Assembly: GCA_003229495.1 (NCBI GenBank)
Contig: QIEB01000344.1
Span: forward strand, 1-10,249
Source: Flammeovirgaceae bacterium
GTDB lineage: Bacteria; Bacteroidota; Bacteroidia; Cytophagales; Cyclobacteriaceae
Direction: 5' to 3'
Length of the DNA: 10,249 nt
Made by a program: the position numbers and the translations under genes. Position 1 is the stretch's first letter. Each line of letters begins with the position of its first letter. The notes below the pieces were generated by a model. It saw nothing but the letters and a program-made list of their open reading frames with translations, did no database searches and was not told the origin of the DNA. This document shows positions 1 through 6,820 of the stretch, in pieces.

Positions 1-281
1 GCCACAGCTCGTACATATTGATCGTCAACGCGCCAAATCAGGTATAGATTTTCATCATCATAGGCTATTTTCGCCTGAACTTCCGGAAAATGTTCAGGCT
101 TTTCTCCCATATAGTTTTTTAAACTAATGGCTTTTATGCCTTGCCATACAGGCTTTTGCCAATTAGCATCTATTGAAATTGATTCATCTATTCTGGTTAC
201 GGTATGACTTTTGCGTATATCCTGTGCAATTGCATGACATAGAGCCACCTGCAAAACCAGGGTGGTTATAATTTTACTCAT
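1..281 (-). CDS. Secreted CBM9-like carbohydrate-binding protein, N-terminal part (runs off the left edge)
   Basis: The leftward frame opens with ATG at 279-281 and stays open to base 1, giving 93 residues; the C-terminus lies outside the window. Residues 1-20 form a signal peptide: Met-Ser-Lys, a hydrophobic stretch, then Ala-Ile-Ala-Gln, so the protein is exported. The mature part begins with the pattern of Bacteroidota family-9-like carbohydrate-binding domains: a short lead, then 'IDANWQKPVWQG', a 'KISLKNY'-like strand and 'AKIAYDDENLYLIWRVDD', which is the usual 'ayD.e.LYv.f.v.D' strand pair. Such domains bind glycans or reducing sugar ends and often form the whole of a secreted protein; an enzyme partner may follow further left. 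It is divergent from the alkaline phosphatase gene. The domain call rests on pattern recognition over a partial sequence, so family is likely and ligand unknown. Confidence 0.7.
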   Translation of the reverse strand, partial: MSKIITTLVLQVALCHAIAQDIRKSHTVTRIDESISIDANWQKPVWQGIKAISLKNYMGEKPEHFPEVQAKIAYDDENLYLIWRVDDQYVRAV

Positions 282-413
282 TGATCAGTTATTTATTGAA
301 CCAGATTGGCCAAAAGCAACTTCTTTTATGTCAATATATCTACTTTTACTTTTTCTTTATTACATTTCTCAATTATATTCATTCAATCAAGTCGATTTAA
401 AGTGTTCCACCCC
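282..413. promoter_or_regulatory. Divergent intergenic spacer, expected to hold two opposing promoters
   Basis: This 132-base AT-rich stretch separates the starts of the leftward CBM9-like gene and the rightward phosphatase gene, so promoters for both should lie here. On the plus strand TACTTTTA (341-348) and TACATTTC (361-368) resemble the Bacteroidota -7 element TAnnTTTG with one mismatch each, but neither has a clear TTG/TTTG about 19-21 bases upstream. I cannot pick a promoter with confidence. The stretch is open in the phosphatase frame back to a TTG at 306, but that extension reads as Phe/Ile/Ser-rich non-coding translation. Confidence 0.35.
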
Positions 414-1559
414 GTGAAGATAAGCCTACTACTAACATTGATATTGTTACCAGTCGGAATGGTATACAGTCAAAAACCCAACCAGGAAAACACGGTCACT
501 TCCCGGTCCTATGATCATCTGATTCCATCAAACCCGCAGCAAATCAGAACATCTCCGGCGGCAAAAAACATTATCCTGTTGATAGGGGATGGAATGGGTC
601 TTAGTCAAATATCTTCAGCGTTCTACTTTAAGGAATCTCTGCCACATTTTGCCCGTTTCAATAATATAGGTCTGATGAAAACCTCCTCAACTGTTCGAAT
701 TACAGATTCTGCAGCCGGGGCCACCGCCTTTTCCGCCGGTAAAAAAACCTATAACGGCGCCATTGGAGTAGATAGCGATACTGTATCTATATCAACCATT
801 GTAGAAATACTTTCTAATGAAAAGTGGAAGACAGGTGTGATTTCGACTTCCTCCATAACACATGCAACTCCCGCTTGTTTTTATGCGCATGTAAAATCCA
901 GGGGAATGGAAGAGGAGATTGCAGCACAACTGAGCAACTCGGAAATAGATTTTATTGCAGGGGGCGGCCTGGGCTTTTTCGACGACTCTACCAGATCAGA
1001 TGGTAAGGACTATCTACAAACCCTGAAAAATAATGGTTTTACCCTTCAAACTGAGCAGCTAAGCGCAACCGTAGATCCAAATAAAAAATATGCCTACTTA
1101 TTAGCATCAGAACATCTGCCTCCGGTAATAGAGGGGCGAGGAGATTTTCTGCCGCAGGCTACTAAACTAGCGCTGAATTACTTATCAACTGGTAGTGAAA
1201 ATTTCTTTCTTATGGCAGAAGGCAGTATGATCGATTGGGGAGGCCATGGCAATAATGCGGATTTTCTGGTATCGGAAATGATCGATTTTGATGAAGCAAT
1301 TGGAATAGCCCTCGATTTTGCAGAAAAGGATGGAAATACTTTGGTAATTGTGACTGCCGATCATGAGACCGGTGGTTTCACTTTGGCAGCAGGCGAAAAT
1401 TACAACGAAATAAAAACAACTTTTTCCACCGGCAGCCACTCTACAACCTTAATACCAGTTGCGGCATATGGTCCCGGATCAGAACTTTTTCGCGGGATTT
1501 ATGAAAATACGGAAATTTTTCATAAAATGATGCAAGCTGTCAGTATTACAGCCAAATGA
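414..1559 (+). CDS. Alkaline phosphatase (PhoA-type), exported
   Basis: This is a metal-dependent phosphomonoesterase that releases inorganic phosphate from phosphate monoesters outside the cytoplasm. From the GTG at 414 it has 381 residues, shorter than E. coli PhoA (471) but usual for compact bacterial forms. Residues 1-20 are a signal peptide (Val-Lys start, Leu-rich core, ending Val-Tyr-Ser-Gln). The complete catalytic set is visible: IGDGMG with metal ligand D59; TDSAAGATA with nucleophile S99; the THATPA segment; AEGSMIDWGGHG with E269, D274 and H278; TADHE with D316 and H317; and GSH with H342. I chose GTG 414 over the open-frame TTG at 306 because it starts exactly at a signal peptide, while the 36 residues before it look non-coding. 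The gene ends 22 bases before the phosphodiesterase gene, so the two are probably co-transcribed. Function is secure; the exact start is less so. Confidence 0.93.
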   Translation: MKISLLLTLILLPVGMVYSQKPNQENTVTSRSYDHLIPSNPQQIRTSPAAKNIILLIGDGMGLSQISSAFYFKESLPHFARFNNIGLMKTSSTVRITDSAAGATAFSAGKKTYNGAIGVDSDTVSISTIVEILSNEKWKTGVISTSSITHATPACFYAHVKSRGMEEEIAAQLSNSEIDFIAGGGLGFFDDSTRSDGKDYLQTLKNNGFTLQTEQLSATVDPNKKYAYLLASEHLPPVIEGRGDFLPQATKLALNYLSTGSENFFLMAEGSMIDWGGHGNNADFLVSEMIDFDEAIGIALDFAEKDGNTLVIVTADHETGGFTLAAGENYNEIKTTFSTGSHSTTLIPVAAYGPGSELFRGIYENTEIFHKMMQAVSITAK

Positions 1560-1581
1560 CTAAATATTTTAAACAACTCTT

Positions 1582-2688
1582 ATGAAAAAAGGCCTCATTA
1601 TTCTACTGGTAATAGCCCCACAACTGGTACTATCCCAGACACGTAAAATTACTTTTCCCGATGTTCTTCCTGGTTATCTGACCCTGGTGTGTGATCTGCA
1701 CCAACATACTGCCTTCTCTGATGGCAGCGTATGGCCTGATATTAGAGTTCAGGAAGCCATACTGGATGGTGTAGACGTTATAGCGCTCACTGAGCATATA
1801 GAGTACCAGCCTCATAAAGCGGATATTCCGCATCCTGATCGAAACAGGTCTTTTGAAATTGCCAAAGAATATGCCAAAGACAAGGATTTGATAATAATCC
1901 ATGGCGCCGAGATCACCCGTTCTATGCCACCGGGACATGCAAATGCTATTTTTGTTAAAGATGTTAATAAGCTGATTATTGATGATCCCATTGCAGCATA
2001 TAGAGAAGCTAATAGTCAAGGGGCTTTTATCTTCTGGAACCACCCATATTGGACCCGACAAAAATCAGATGGAATAGCTGAATTGACTGAAATGCATAAA
2101 ACACTAATTTCCGAAGGATTACTGCACGGGATTGAAGTGGCAAATGGAGAAAATTATTCCCAGGAAGCTTTAGCCATAGCCCAGGAAAATAACCTGACCA
2201 TAATGGGTACCTCGGATATACATGGATTGATCGACTGGTTGTATGACATCCCCAATGGAGGGCACCGGCCAGTCACTTTGGTGTTTGCTAAAGACAGAAC
2301 TGAGGAAGCGATAAAGGAGGCCCTGCAAGCCCGAAGGACGGTGGCTTGGTTCAGGAACAATCTGATAGGAAATGAAAATGAATTACGACCCCTGCTTAAC
2401 AGTTGTCTGGAATCCGGGGATGCCCGTTATATAACTGATACCAGGGTGCTGGTGGCGGAAATCAAAAACAACTCGGATGCAAAATTTGTGCTAGGTAATT
2501 CATCGGAATATACTTTTAATCTCAATAGTGACCTCATAGAGGTGCCGCCGCGTTCGTCGATGGAACTTCAAATAAAAACAAAAGAAATAAAGTCCTCCGT
2601 AGTGGTGGTTTTTGAGGTATTAAATGCGATAACCGCACCGGGAGCGCATCCAGAGATAACCCTGGAGTTCAAAATTCATCAGGACTAA
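1582..2688 (+). CDS. Exported PHP-domain hydrolase, Sb-PDE-like phosphodiesterase
   Basis: A 368-residue protein with a signal peptide (residues 1-19, Met-Lys-Lys-Gly, Ile/Leu-rich core, ending Leu-Ser-Gln) followed by a PHP-fold metal-hydrolase domain, roughly residues 30-260. Visible metal-site motifs are DLHQHT (H40, H42) with D47, ALTEH (E71, H72), HGAEIT (E110), WNHPYW (H154) and GTSDIHG (D212, H214), so the multinuclear site looks intact. Residues about 270-368 form a beta-rich tail (strands like 'VLVAEIKNNSDAKFVL'). The overall design fits the Sb-PDE phosphodiesterases, PHP-family enzymes that hydrolyse phosphate diesters to monoesters. The phosphatase gene 22 bases upstream could finish the job by removing the last phosphate. 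The PHP fold is near certain; diesterase activity is inferred from family resemblance and the neighbour. No Shine-Dalgarno is visible before the ATG. Confidence 0.82.
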   Translation: MKKGLIILLVIAPQLVLSQTRKITFPDVLPGYLTLVCDLHQHTAFSDGSVWPDIRVQEAILDGVDVIALTEHIEYQPHKADIPHPDRNRSFEIAKEYAKDKDLIIIHGAEITRSMPPGHANAIFVKDVNKLIIDDPIAAYREANSQGAFIFWNHPYWTRQKSDGIAELTEMHKTLISEGLLHGIEVANGENYSQEALAIAQENNLTIMGTSDIHGLIDWLYDIPNGGHRPVTLVFAKDRTEEAIKEALQARRTVAWFRNNLIGNENELRPLLNSCLESGDARYITDTRVLVAEIKNNSDAKFVLGNSSEYTFNLNSDLIEVPPRSSMELQIKTKEIKSSVVVVFEVLNAITAPGAHPEITLEFKIHQD

Positions 2689-2791
2689 TGCAATTGTTAA
2701 CTGTATAGGCCATCACTTCATTATATATCAATAACGGTTAGATATAACTAAATCGATTCACTAATTTACTGTCCCACCAAAAGGAAATGTC
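2689..2791 (+). promoter_or_regulatory. Spacer before the Tat-exported oxidoreductase, with a probable ribosome-binding site
   Basis: This 103-base AT-rich gap separates the phosphodiesterase stop from the next start. AAGGA at 2781-2785, six bases before the ATG at 2792, is a plausible Shine-Dalgarno and supports that start. The gap is long enough for a separate promoter, but I see no convincing TTG plus TAnnTTTG pair and no stem-loop with a T tract. Confidence 0.35.
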
Positions 2792-4111
2792 ATGTCATCC
2801 AGAAGAAAATTTGTAAAAAGCACTGTAGTTGGAGGTATAGGACTAACTTTCTTAAGCACCGCAAAGTCTTACTCCCAGATCATCGGTTCCAACGACAGAA
2901 TCAATGTAGCTGTAATGGGGACCAATAGTCGCGGCCATGCCCTTACCAAAGTATTCATGGCGGGGGACAACGTGCTGATTACCCATATCTGTGATGTAGA
3001 TTCCAAGGTTGTGGACAAAACTGTGACCATGGCACATGAAACTCAGGGCTCCAAACCAAAAGGTGAAAAGGACATCCGAAAGGTATTGGAGACTAAAGAC
3101 CTGGATCTATTAGTGATAGCCGCACCGGATCATTGGCATGCTCCAGCAGCCATTATGGCCCTCCAGGCTGGGAAAAATGTATATGTTGAGAAGCCATGCG
3201 GGCAAAATGCACGGGAAGGAGAACTAATTGTAGAAGCCCAGAAAAAGTATGGCAAAGTGGTCCAAATGGGAAACCAACAGCGTTCAGGTATATTTACTGC
3301 GGCTGCACTTAAAGATATCGCAGAGGGGCTTATTGGCAACACTTACCACGCCAAATGCTGGTACTCAAACAAAAGAGAATCCATAGGTCATGGTAAAACA
3401 GCAGCCATACCTGCGGAGCTTGATTATGAACTTTGGCAAGGACCAGCGCCCCGGGAAGACTACAGAGACAATGTCATTCATTATAATTGGCACTGGTTCA
3501 AAAATTGGGGCACCGGTGAAATCTGTAATAATGGAACACATGCCATAGATGTAGCCCGCTGGCTATTGGACGTTGAATACCCTACCAAAGTTACCTCAGC
3601 TGGCGGCCGGTATCATGTAGATGATGACTGGGAATTTCCTGATACTCAAACCGCCGCTTTTGAATTCGGTGATAAAAAATCAATAGCATGGGAGTGCTTG
3701 AGTCGCAATGGCATGCCCATCTATGATCAAATGACCGGAACCTTAATACAAGGAACCAAGGGCAATATGCTGGTAAATACCAATGGCTACAGGTTGTATG
3801 ACAAATCCGGAAAGCAGATAAAGGAGTTACTCAGTGACTCCACGCTGGATACTGCTGACCTGGTAGGTGTCAATAAACTTTCATATAATCATGCCACAAA
3901 TACCTTGAATGCTATCCGAAAAGGTGAACAATTGAACTCCCCCATAATAGAAGGCCATAAGAGTGTACTACTGTGTCATTTAGGTAATATAGCCCAGCAA
4001 GTAGGGCGTACCCTGCAAATCGACCACACCAACGGGCACATTATTGATGACGACCAAGCCAGTGCTTTGTGGGGCAGAGAATACGCCAAGGGATGGGAAC
4101 CGGTGGTGTAG
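2792..4111 (+). CDS. Tat-exported Gfo/Idh/MocA-family oxidoreductase
   Basis: A 439-residue NAD(P)-dependent oxidoreductase of the Gfo/Idh/MocA family. Residues 3-9 (SRRKFVK) are a twin-arginine motif followed by a Gly/Val/Leu-rich h-region to about residue 29 (ending Tyr-Ser-Gln), so it should cross the membrane folded with its cofactor bound, as glucose-fructose oxidoreductase does. The Rossmann part begins at VAVMGTNSRG (39-48); APDHWHAP (111-118) and VEKP (132-135) are family landmarks, with K134 the usual catalytic lysine. The C-terminal domain holds GTHAIDVARW (248-257; H250 and D253 are the substrate-site pair). The end, with 'GHKSVLLCHLGNIA' and 'LWGREYAKGWEP', matches the long bacterial C-terminal domain of secreted Bacteroidota and Planctomycetes members. 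The substrate is probably a sugar or glycoside, but a GH109-like NAD-dependent hydrolase role is also possible. It lies downstream of the two phosphoesterase genes and converges on the leftward block. Confidence 0.88.
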   Translation: MSSRRKFVKSTVVGGIGLTFLSTAKSYSQIIGSNDRINVAVMGTNSRGHALTKVFMAGDNVLITHICDVDSKVVDKTVTMAHETQGSKPKGEKDIRKVLETKDLDLLVIAAPDHWHAPAAIMALQAGKNVYVEKPCGQNAREGELIVEAQKKYGKVVQMGNQQRSGIFTAAALKDIAEGLIGNTYHAKCWYSNKRESIGHGKTAAIPAELDYELWQGPAPREDYRDNVIHYNWHWFKNWGTGEICNNGTHAIDVARWLLDVEYPTKVTSAGGRYHVDDDWEFPDTQTAAFEFGDKKSIAWECLSRNGMPIYDQMTGTLIQGTKGNMLVNTNGYRLYDKSGKQIKELLSDSTLDTADLVGVNKLSYNHATNTLNAIRKGEQLNSPIIEGHKSVLLCHLGNIAQQVGRTLQIDHTNGHIIDDDQASALWGREYAKGWEPVV

Positions 4112-4112
4112 G

Positions 4113-4232
4113 GAACATTTGAACAAGTGAACATTTGAACATGGGAACAATTGAACATGGGAACAAGTGAACATTTGAACAAGTGAACATTTGAACAAGT
4201 GAACAATAGAATATTTGACTAATAGAACACGT
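4113..4232. repeat. Tandem array of fifteen 8-bp units, GAACAnnn
   Basis: Starting two bases after the oxidoreductase stop codon, fifteen consecutive 8-bp units run without a single insertion or deletion. Units 1-12 (4113-4208) all begin GAACA; units 13-15 (GAATATTT, GACTAATA, GAACACGT) are degenerate. The variable last three bases run TTT, AGT, TTT, TGG, ATT, TGG, AGT, TTT, AGT, TTT, AGT, ATA, so AGT and TTT tend to alternate and make a 16-bp higher-order unit GAACAAGTGAACATTT. The array has no stop codon on the minus strand in any frame, and because 8 is not a multiple of 3 each frame gives the same kind of Cys/Phe/Val/Met peptide; short open frames there are artefacts. It lacks GTTC on the plus strand, so it cannot fold on itself into stable hairpins. 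I recall similar repeats between Bacteroidota genes; the role is unknown. Confidence 0.93.
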
Positions 4233-4256
4233 TTGTTTGCAGCAACTGCAGTGATT

Positions 4257-4310
4257 GGAATTTGAAATTTGGCACTTAATTGTTATTTGTATTTTGGGAT
4301 TTGTTATTTG
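4257..4310. repeat. Second low-complexity element (GGAATTTG / GTTATTTG type) overlapping the end of the next gene
   Basis: GGAATTTGAAATTTGG (4257-4272) is followed by GTTATTTG (4282-4289), TATTTTGGGATTTG (4290-4303) and a second GTTATTTG (4303-4310). Read on the minus strand this is the AAATAACAAATCCCAA type of sequence that I associate with spurious Asn/Lys/Ser/Gln-rich translations near Bacteroidota gene ends. It is distinct in sequence and period from the 8-bp array. The bases between the two elements (4233-4256) hold only a weak stem, TGCAG-CAA-CTGCA at 4238-4250, with no T tract. The element includes the stop codon and final codons of the leftward PHP hydrolase gene. Confidence 0.6.
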
Positions 4311-5994
4311 CACGAAGTGCAAATTTCTGCTTGCCCTGTTCAAAAGCTTTAAGTACTTCTTGCTTTGCCGCTTCCGATGGAAAACTACCGGACTCATCCA
4401 ACCAGTTGATCACGTTCTGAAGATAGCGCACGAAATAGTTAGCATCGTGCCTGGATCTTACCGATTGCCCGTCAATCTGGATATAAACCGGGCTGGTGTG
4501 CGAAAATGTAACCTCAGGTCGCAGCGTACCATAGTATCTGTTCAAATATGTAGAGCCGCCGCCCTCATTCCTGCGCTGTGAAAGACTCAATCCCTTACGA
4601 GTATCTTTCTGGGTAAGTTGATAGGCCCTGGCGGCCAACCACACGCTTTCCTCAGTTTGGTAGTTGATGTCAATTTTCCCATGAAACACTCCAGCTGGTA
4701 TTGAAAGCTCCGCAACCAGTTCTCCGTTGGCAATAATTTCAAGCCTATCGATGGGCATTTGGCTCCATACTTCAGCTTGTACCCGATGTCCTTTATTGGT
4801 GGAACCATCCAGAATAGTGCCCGGAGGATTATTGTCCACTTTGAAAGATAGGAATGGCGAATTACTGACAAAAGTCCTGCCTTCATTCAAGGCATCTATC
4901 CAGTTTTCATAGTTGAAATCATCTTTTACCTGAGCATAGACCCTGTTCGCACCTACAGTAACAAAATTTCCCATTTTATCAGTGCCAGCGGTTACAGGAA
5001 TATTAAACCCACAATTGAGTAACCGGTACCAAAGCTTCAACCCTGAGTTCATCCTTACTTCAGGAACAACATCAGAGACAAAAATAGGTTCGTGAAACGG
5101 ATCAATGGTGCATAACAATTCTACTGCGTCCACCTTTTTAAGTATTACCCCCAATGGGCCTTCCAATCCCGGCCAGGCGGCAAAGTGTGCCCATGAAACA
5201 TGTCCGCCCTGAGCATGGGCCTCATCCATAGCATCGATATTGAGCGGATATTGGTGCCTTCTTGGTTGGACGGATGGTTCAATAAGCCTTTCGGTAAGAT
5301 TTAGTAGATTAATATGCCCCAGCCTATTTTCCCGATACTCCTGATTGTAAAAAATAAGGTGCTCAGGGTCTGATGCTGTTTCGATCTTTCCTGTAAAGTT
5401 TTGATGATCCCTGGTAAAGTCGGAGATAAGAATATTGCAGACATTCAAATCTTCCGCTTTCATTTCCAGTATTGCCGATTCAACATTTATATGATGAACA
5501 TGCACATCACCGGTATACCATCCCTCTTCCGGAATATCATCGAAGGCTTTTTCAAGATAAACATCAATACCTCCGGGGAAATTTTCGAGGTATAACGAAT
5601 CGTCAAATATTTTATATCGAAATCCTTTTACAACCTCTATTCTGAAAGAATCTACTGTTGGATTTATCTGAAATTCACCCTCGACATAAGCAAACCTCCG
5701 ATCATTGTCCAGTAGAACATCTTTCTCAATACTTTCCTGATCGCCTGAAGTGGTCATCCGGAAGTCAGCCTGATGACCCTCCGGTGCCAGGTAGGTACCA
5801 TTCATGTCGGTAACACGGACTCTGGCAGCAGTCAATTGGTTGTTTTCATCCCAGATCCTAATATCGATTGATCCGGATGACTCCCCCGGGGCTGAACAGC
5901 CCGCAGAAACTATTTGTATCACAGGGAATAAAAATACAACAAACCCCTTGGTCAGGTTTCTAATTTTTACAAGTGGATCTATATGCAATATCAT
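4276..5994 (-). CDS. Lipoprotein CehA/McbA-type PHP metallohydrolase
   Basis: From the ATG at 5992-5994 it has 572 residues. The leader is hydrophobic up to about residue 32 and ends Val-Ser-Ala-Gly-Cys, so C33 is a likely lipidation site, though Ser at -3 is not the canonical Leu. Residues about 40-155 are a beta-rich N-terminal domain ('SIDIRIWDENNQLTAARVRV' start). The PHP-like hydrolase follows: GDVHVHH (162-168), a 'NQEYRENRLGH' segment near 217-227, GGHVSWAHF (263-271, H270) and AGTDKMGN (D339). A C-terminal beta domain ('VQAEVWS...RLEIIANGEL') completes it. Carbaryl hydrolase CehA and McbA are the named family members, but Bacteroidota homologues have unknown substrates, perhaps esters or phosphoesters. 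The open frame reaches a GTG at 6006, which would add only four residues before the ATG. It lies 15 bases after the DUF1080 gene, hence the same operon. Its last residues come from an intergenic repeat. Confidence 0.82.
   Translation of the reverse strand: MILHIDPLVKIRNLTKGFVVFLFPVIQIVSAGCSAPGESSGSIDIRIWDENNQLTAARVRVTDMNGTYLAPEGHQADFRMTTSGDQESIEKDVLLDNDRRFAYVEGEFQINPTVDSFRIEVVKGFRYKIFDDSLYLENFPGGIDVYLEKAFDDIPEEGWYTGDVHVHHINVESAILEMKAEDLNVCNILISDFTRDHQNFTGKIETASDPEHLIFYNQEYRENRLGHINLLNLTERLIEPSVQPRRHQYPLNIDAMDEAHAQGGHVSWAHFAAWPGLEGPLGVILKKVDAVELLCTIDPFHEPIFVSDVVPEVRMNSGLKLWYRLLNCGFNIPVTAGTDKMGNFVTVGANRVYAQVKDDFNYENWIDALNEGRTFVSNSPFLSFKVDNNPPGTILDGSTNKGHRVQAEVWSQMPIDRLEIIANGELVAELSIPAGVFHGKIDINYQTEESVWLAARAYQLTQKDTRKGLSLSQRRNEGGGSTYLNRYYGTLRPEVTFSHTSPVYIQIDGQSVRSRHDANYFVRYLQNVINWLDESGSFPSEAAKQEVLKAFEQGKQKFALRANNKSQNTNNN
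4306..4324. terminator. Perfect 8-bp stem with 3-base loop at the convergent gene ends (possible terminator)
   Basis: ATTTGCAC (4306-4313), loop GAA (4314-4316), GTGCAAAT (4317-4324) is a perfect inverted repeat. It lies inside the last codons of the leftward gene and about 200 bases after the rightward oxidoreductase. For a rightward transcript the stem is followed by TTCTGCTTG, a poor U tract; for a leftward transcript by AACAAATCCC, none at all. It could be a weak terminator or a transcript-end stabiliser, or the edge of the repeat element. Confidence 0.3.
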
Positions 5995-6009
5995 GGTAAT
6001 GGGCACAGC

Positions 6010-6783
6010 CTATAATTCCATAATTCTAATCCTTCTCCAGTACACCTTTTTATGGTCCTGGGTTTCGTTGTAAACTTTGTGATACTGGAGCCCTATAAAT
6101 CCGGTTTTTAGAACATCGTCGTTGGTGTCGACAGCCAATACCCCATTTACCCAGGTTTTAATATGTGTGTTATTGACCTCAACTTTCATTCTATTCCAGC
6201 CAGTACGATCGAATGCTTTTCCCGCTTCCTTATTGTCAACCAGATCCACTATCCAACCTCGATTACGAGGTTCGTAAAGTCCTCCTGACCATCTTCGGTG
6301 CGATGGGTCAACTTCAATTTGGTAACCCCAAACGGTCCCTGCCTCCCAAGTTCCTTGCTGAGTTTCACCATTTCCTGATAGATATGTGGTGGTGGTGTCT
6401 TTTCCCCAGACCTGTCCTCGTATCTGCACGCCTGAATTTAAAGTTGTATCAATCTTTACTTCCCACTCCAAAATAAAGTTGGAGTAGTCCTTGATAGTGG
6501 ATAAATAACCGTTCGGGGCACCCAACTCCGCGGTAGATACGATCATGCCATCCTCCACGATAAATGGAATAGAACCATCTTCTGACTCGCCGCCATCCAG
6601 TTTCAGCTCCCAGCCCTCCAGATTTATGCCATTAAACAGGTTTACCCAATGGTTTTCAGGTGTTTCCTGGACAACCAATTGATTCTTTTTTTGCTGATTT
6701 TGACCGCACGCCACTATCAAACCTATAAACAAGGCACCGGCAGCAATTATTTTTCCTAAAGTGAGTACGGGCTTTATTTTCAT
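6010..6783 (-). CDS. DUF1080 (3-keto-disaccharide hydrolase family) lipoprotein
   Basis: From the ATG at 6781-6783 it has 257 residues with a lipoprotein signal: Met-Lys-Ile-Lys, a hydrophobic core, and lipobox Ile-Val-Ala-Cys with C26. A DUF1080 jelly-roll domain fills the rest. Landmarks are WVNLFNGINLEGW (46-58), the family's opening signature; 'FILEWEVKID' then NSGVQIRGQ (116-124); 'YQIEVDP'; and near the end 'GWNRMKVEVNNTHIKTWVNG' and 'GFIGLQYH'. Family members cleave 3-keto-glycosides made by Gfo/Idh/MocA-type dehydrogenases. The gene just upstream encodes such an oxidoreductase, which fits that two-step route. An in-frame ATG at 6831 would overlap the upstream gene by 11 bases and put 16 polar residues before the signal peptide, so I prefer 6783. 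The lipobox places the enzyme outside the cytoplasm, whereas the adjacent oxidoreductase has no leader, so their reactions may be separated by the membrane. Confidence 0.88.
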   Translation of the reverse strand: MKIKPVLTLGKIIAAGALFIGLIVACGQNQQKKNQLVVQETPENHWVNLFNGINLEGWELKLDGGESEDGSIPFIVEDGMIVSTAELGAPNGYLSTIKDYSNFILEWEVKIDTTLNSGVQIRGQVWGKDTTTTYLSGNGETQQGTWEAGTVWGYQIEVDPSHRRWSGGLYEPRNRGWIVDLVDNKEAGKAFDRTGWNRMKVEVNNTHIKTWVNGVLAVDTNDDVLKTGFIGLQYHKVYNETQDHKKVYWRRIRIMEL

Positions 6784-6820
6784 GGCATCATAATTATTAA
6801 TTAAACGGTTTAGTTGTTCG

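Noticed and set aside
1630..2061. Leftward 143-codon open frame
   Set aside because: It is antisense to the phosphodiesterase gene, which has a complete set of PHP motifs and a signal peptide in the plus frame.
4113..4232. CRISPR-like array
   Set aside because: The units are 8 bp and directly adjacent, with no unique spacers and no cas genes in the window.
3976..4397. Three overlapping leftward open frames rich in Met, Phe, Cys, Ser and Val
   Set aside because: They are translations of the 8-bp array, which has no stop codon in any minus-strand frame; each frame gives the same kind of repetitive peptide and no start or family signal supports a gene.
4255..4581. Rightward 108-codon open frame starting in the AT-rich element
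   Set aside because: It begins in low-complexity sequence and runs antisense to the PHP hydrolase gene, whose protein motifs are clear.
5995..6006. GTG at 6006 as start of the CehA/McbA-like gene
   Set aside because: It adds only four residues and lies 3 bases from the upstream stop; the in-frame ATG at 5994 is the simpler start.
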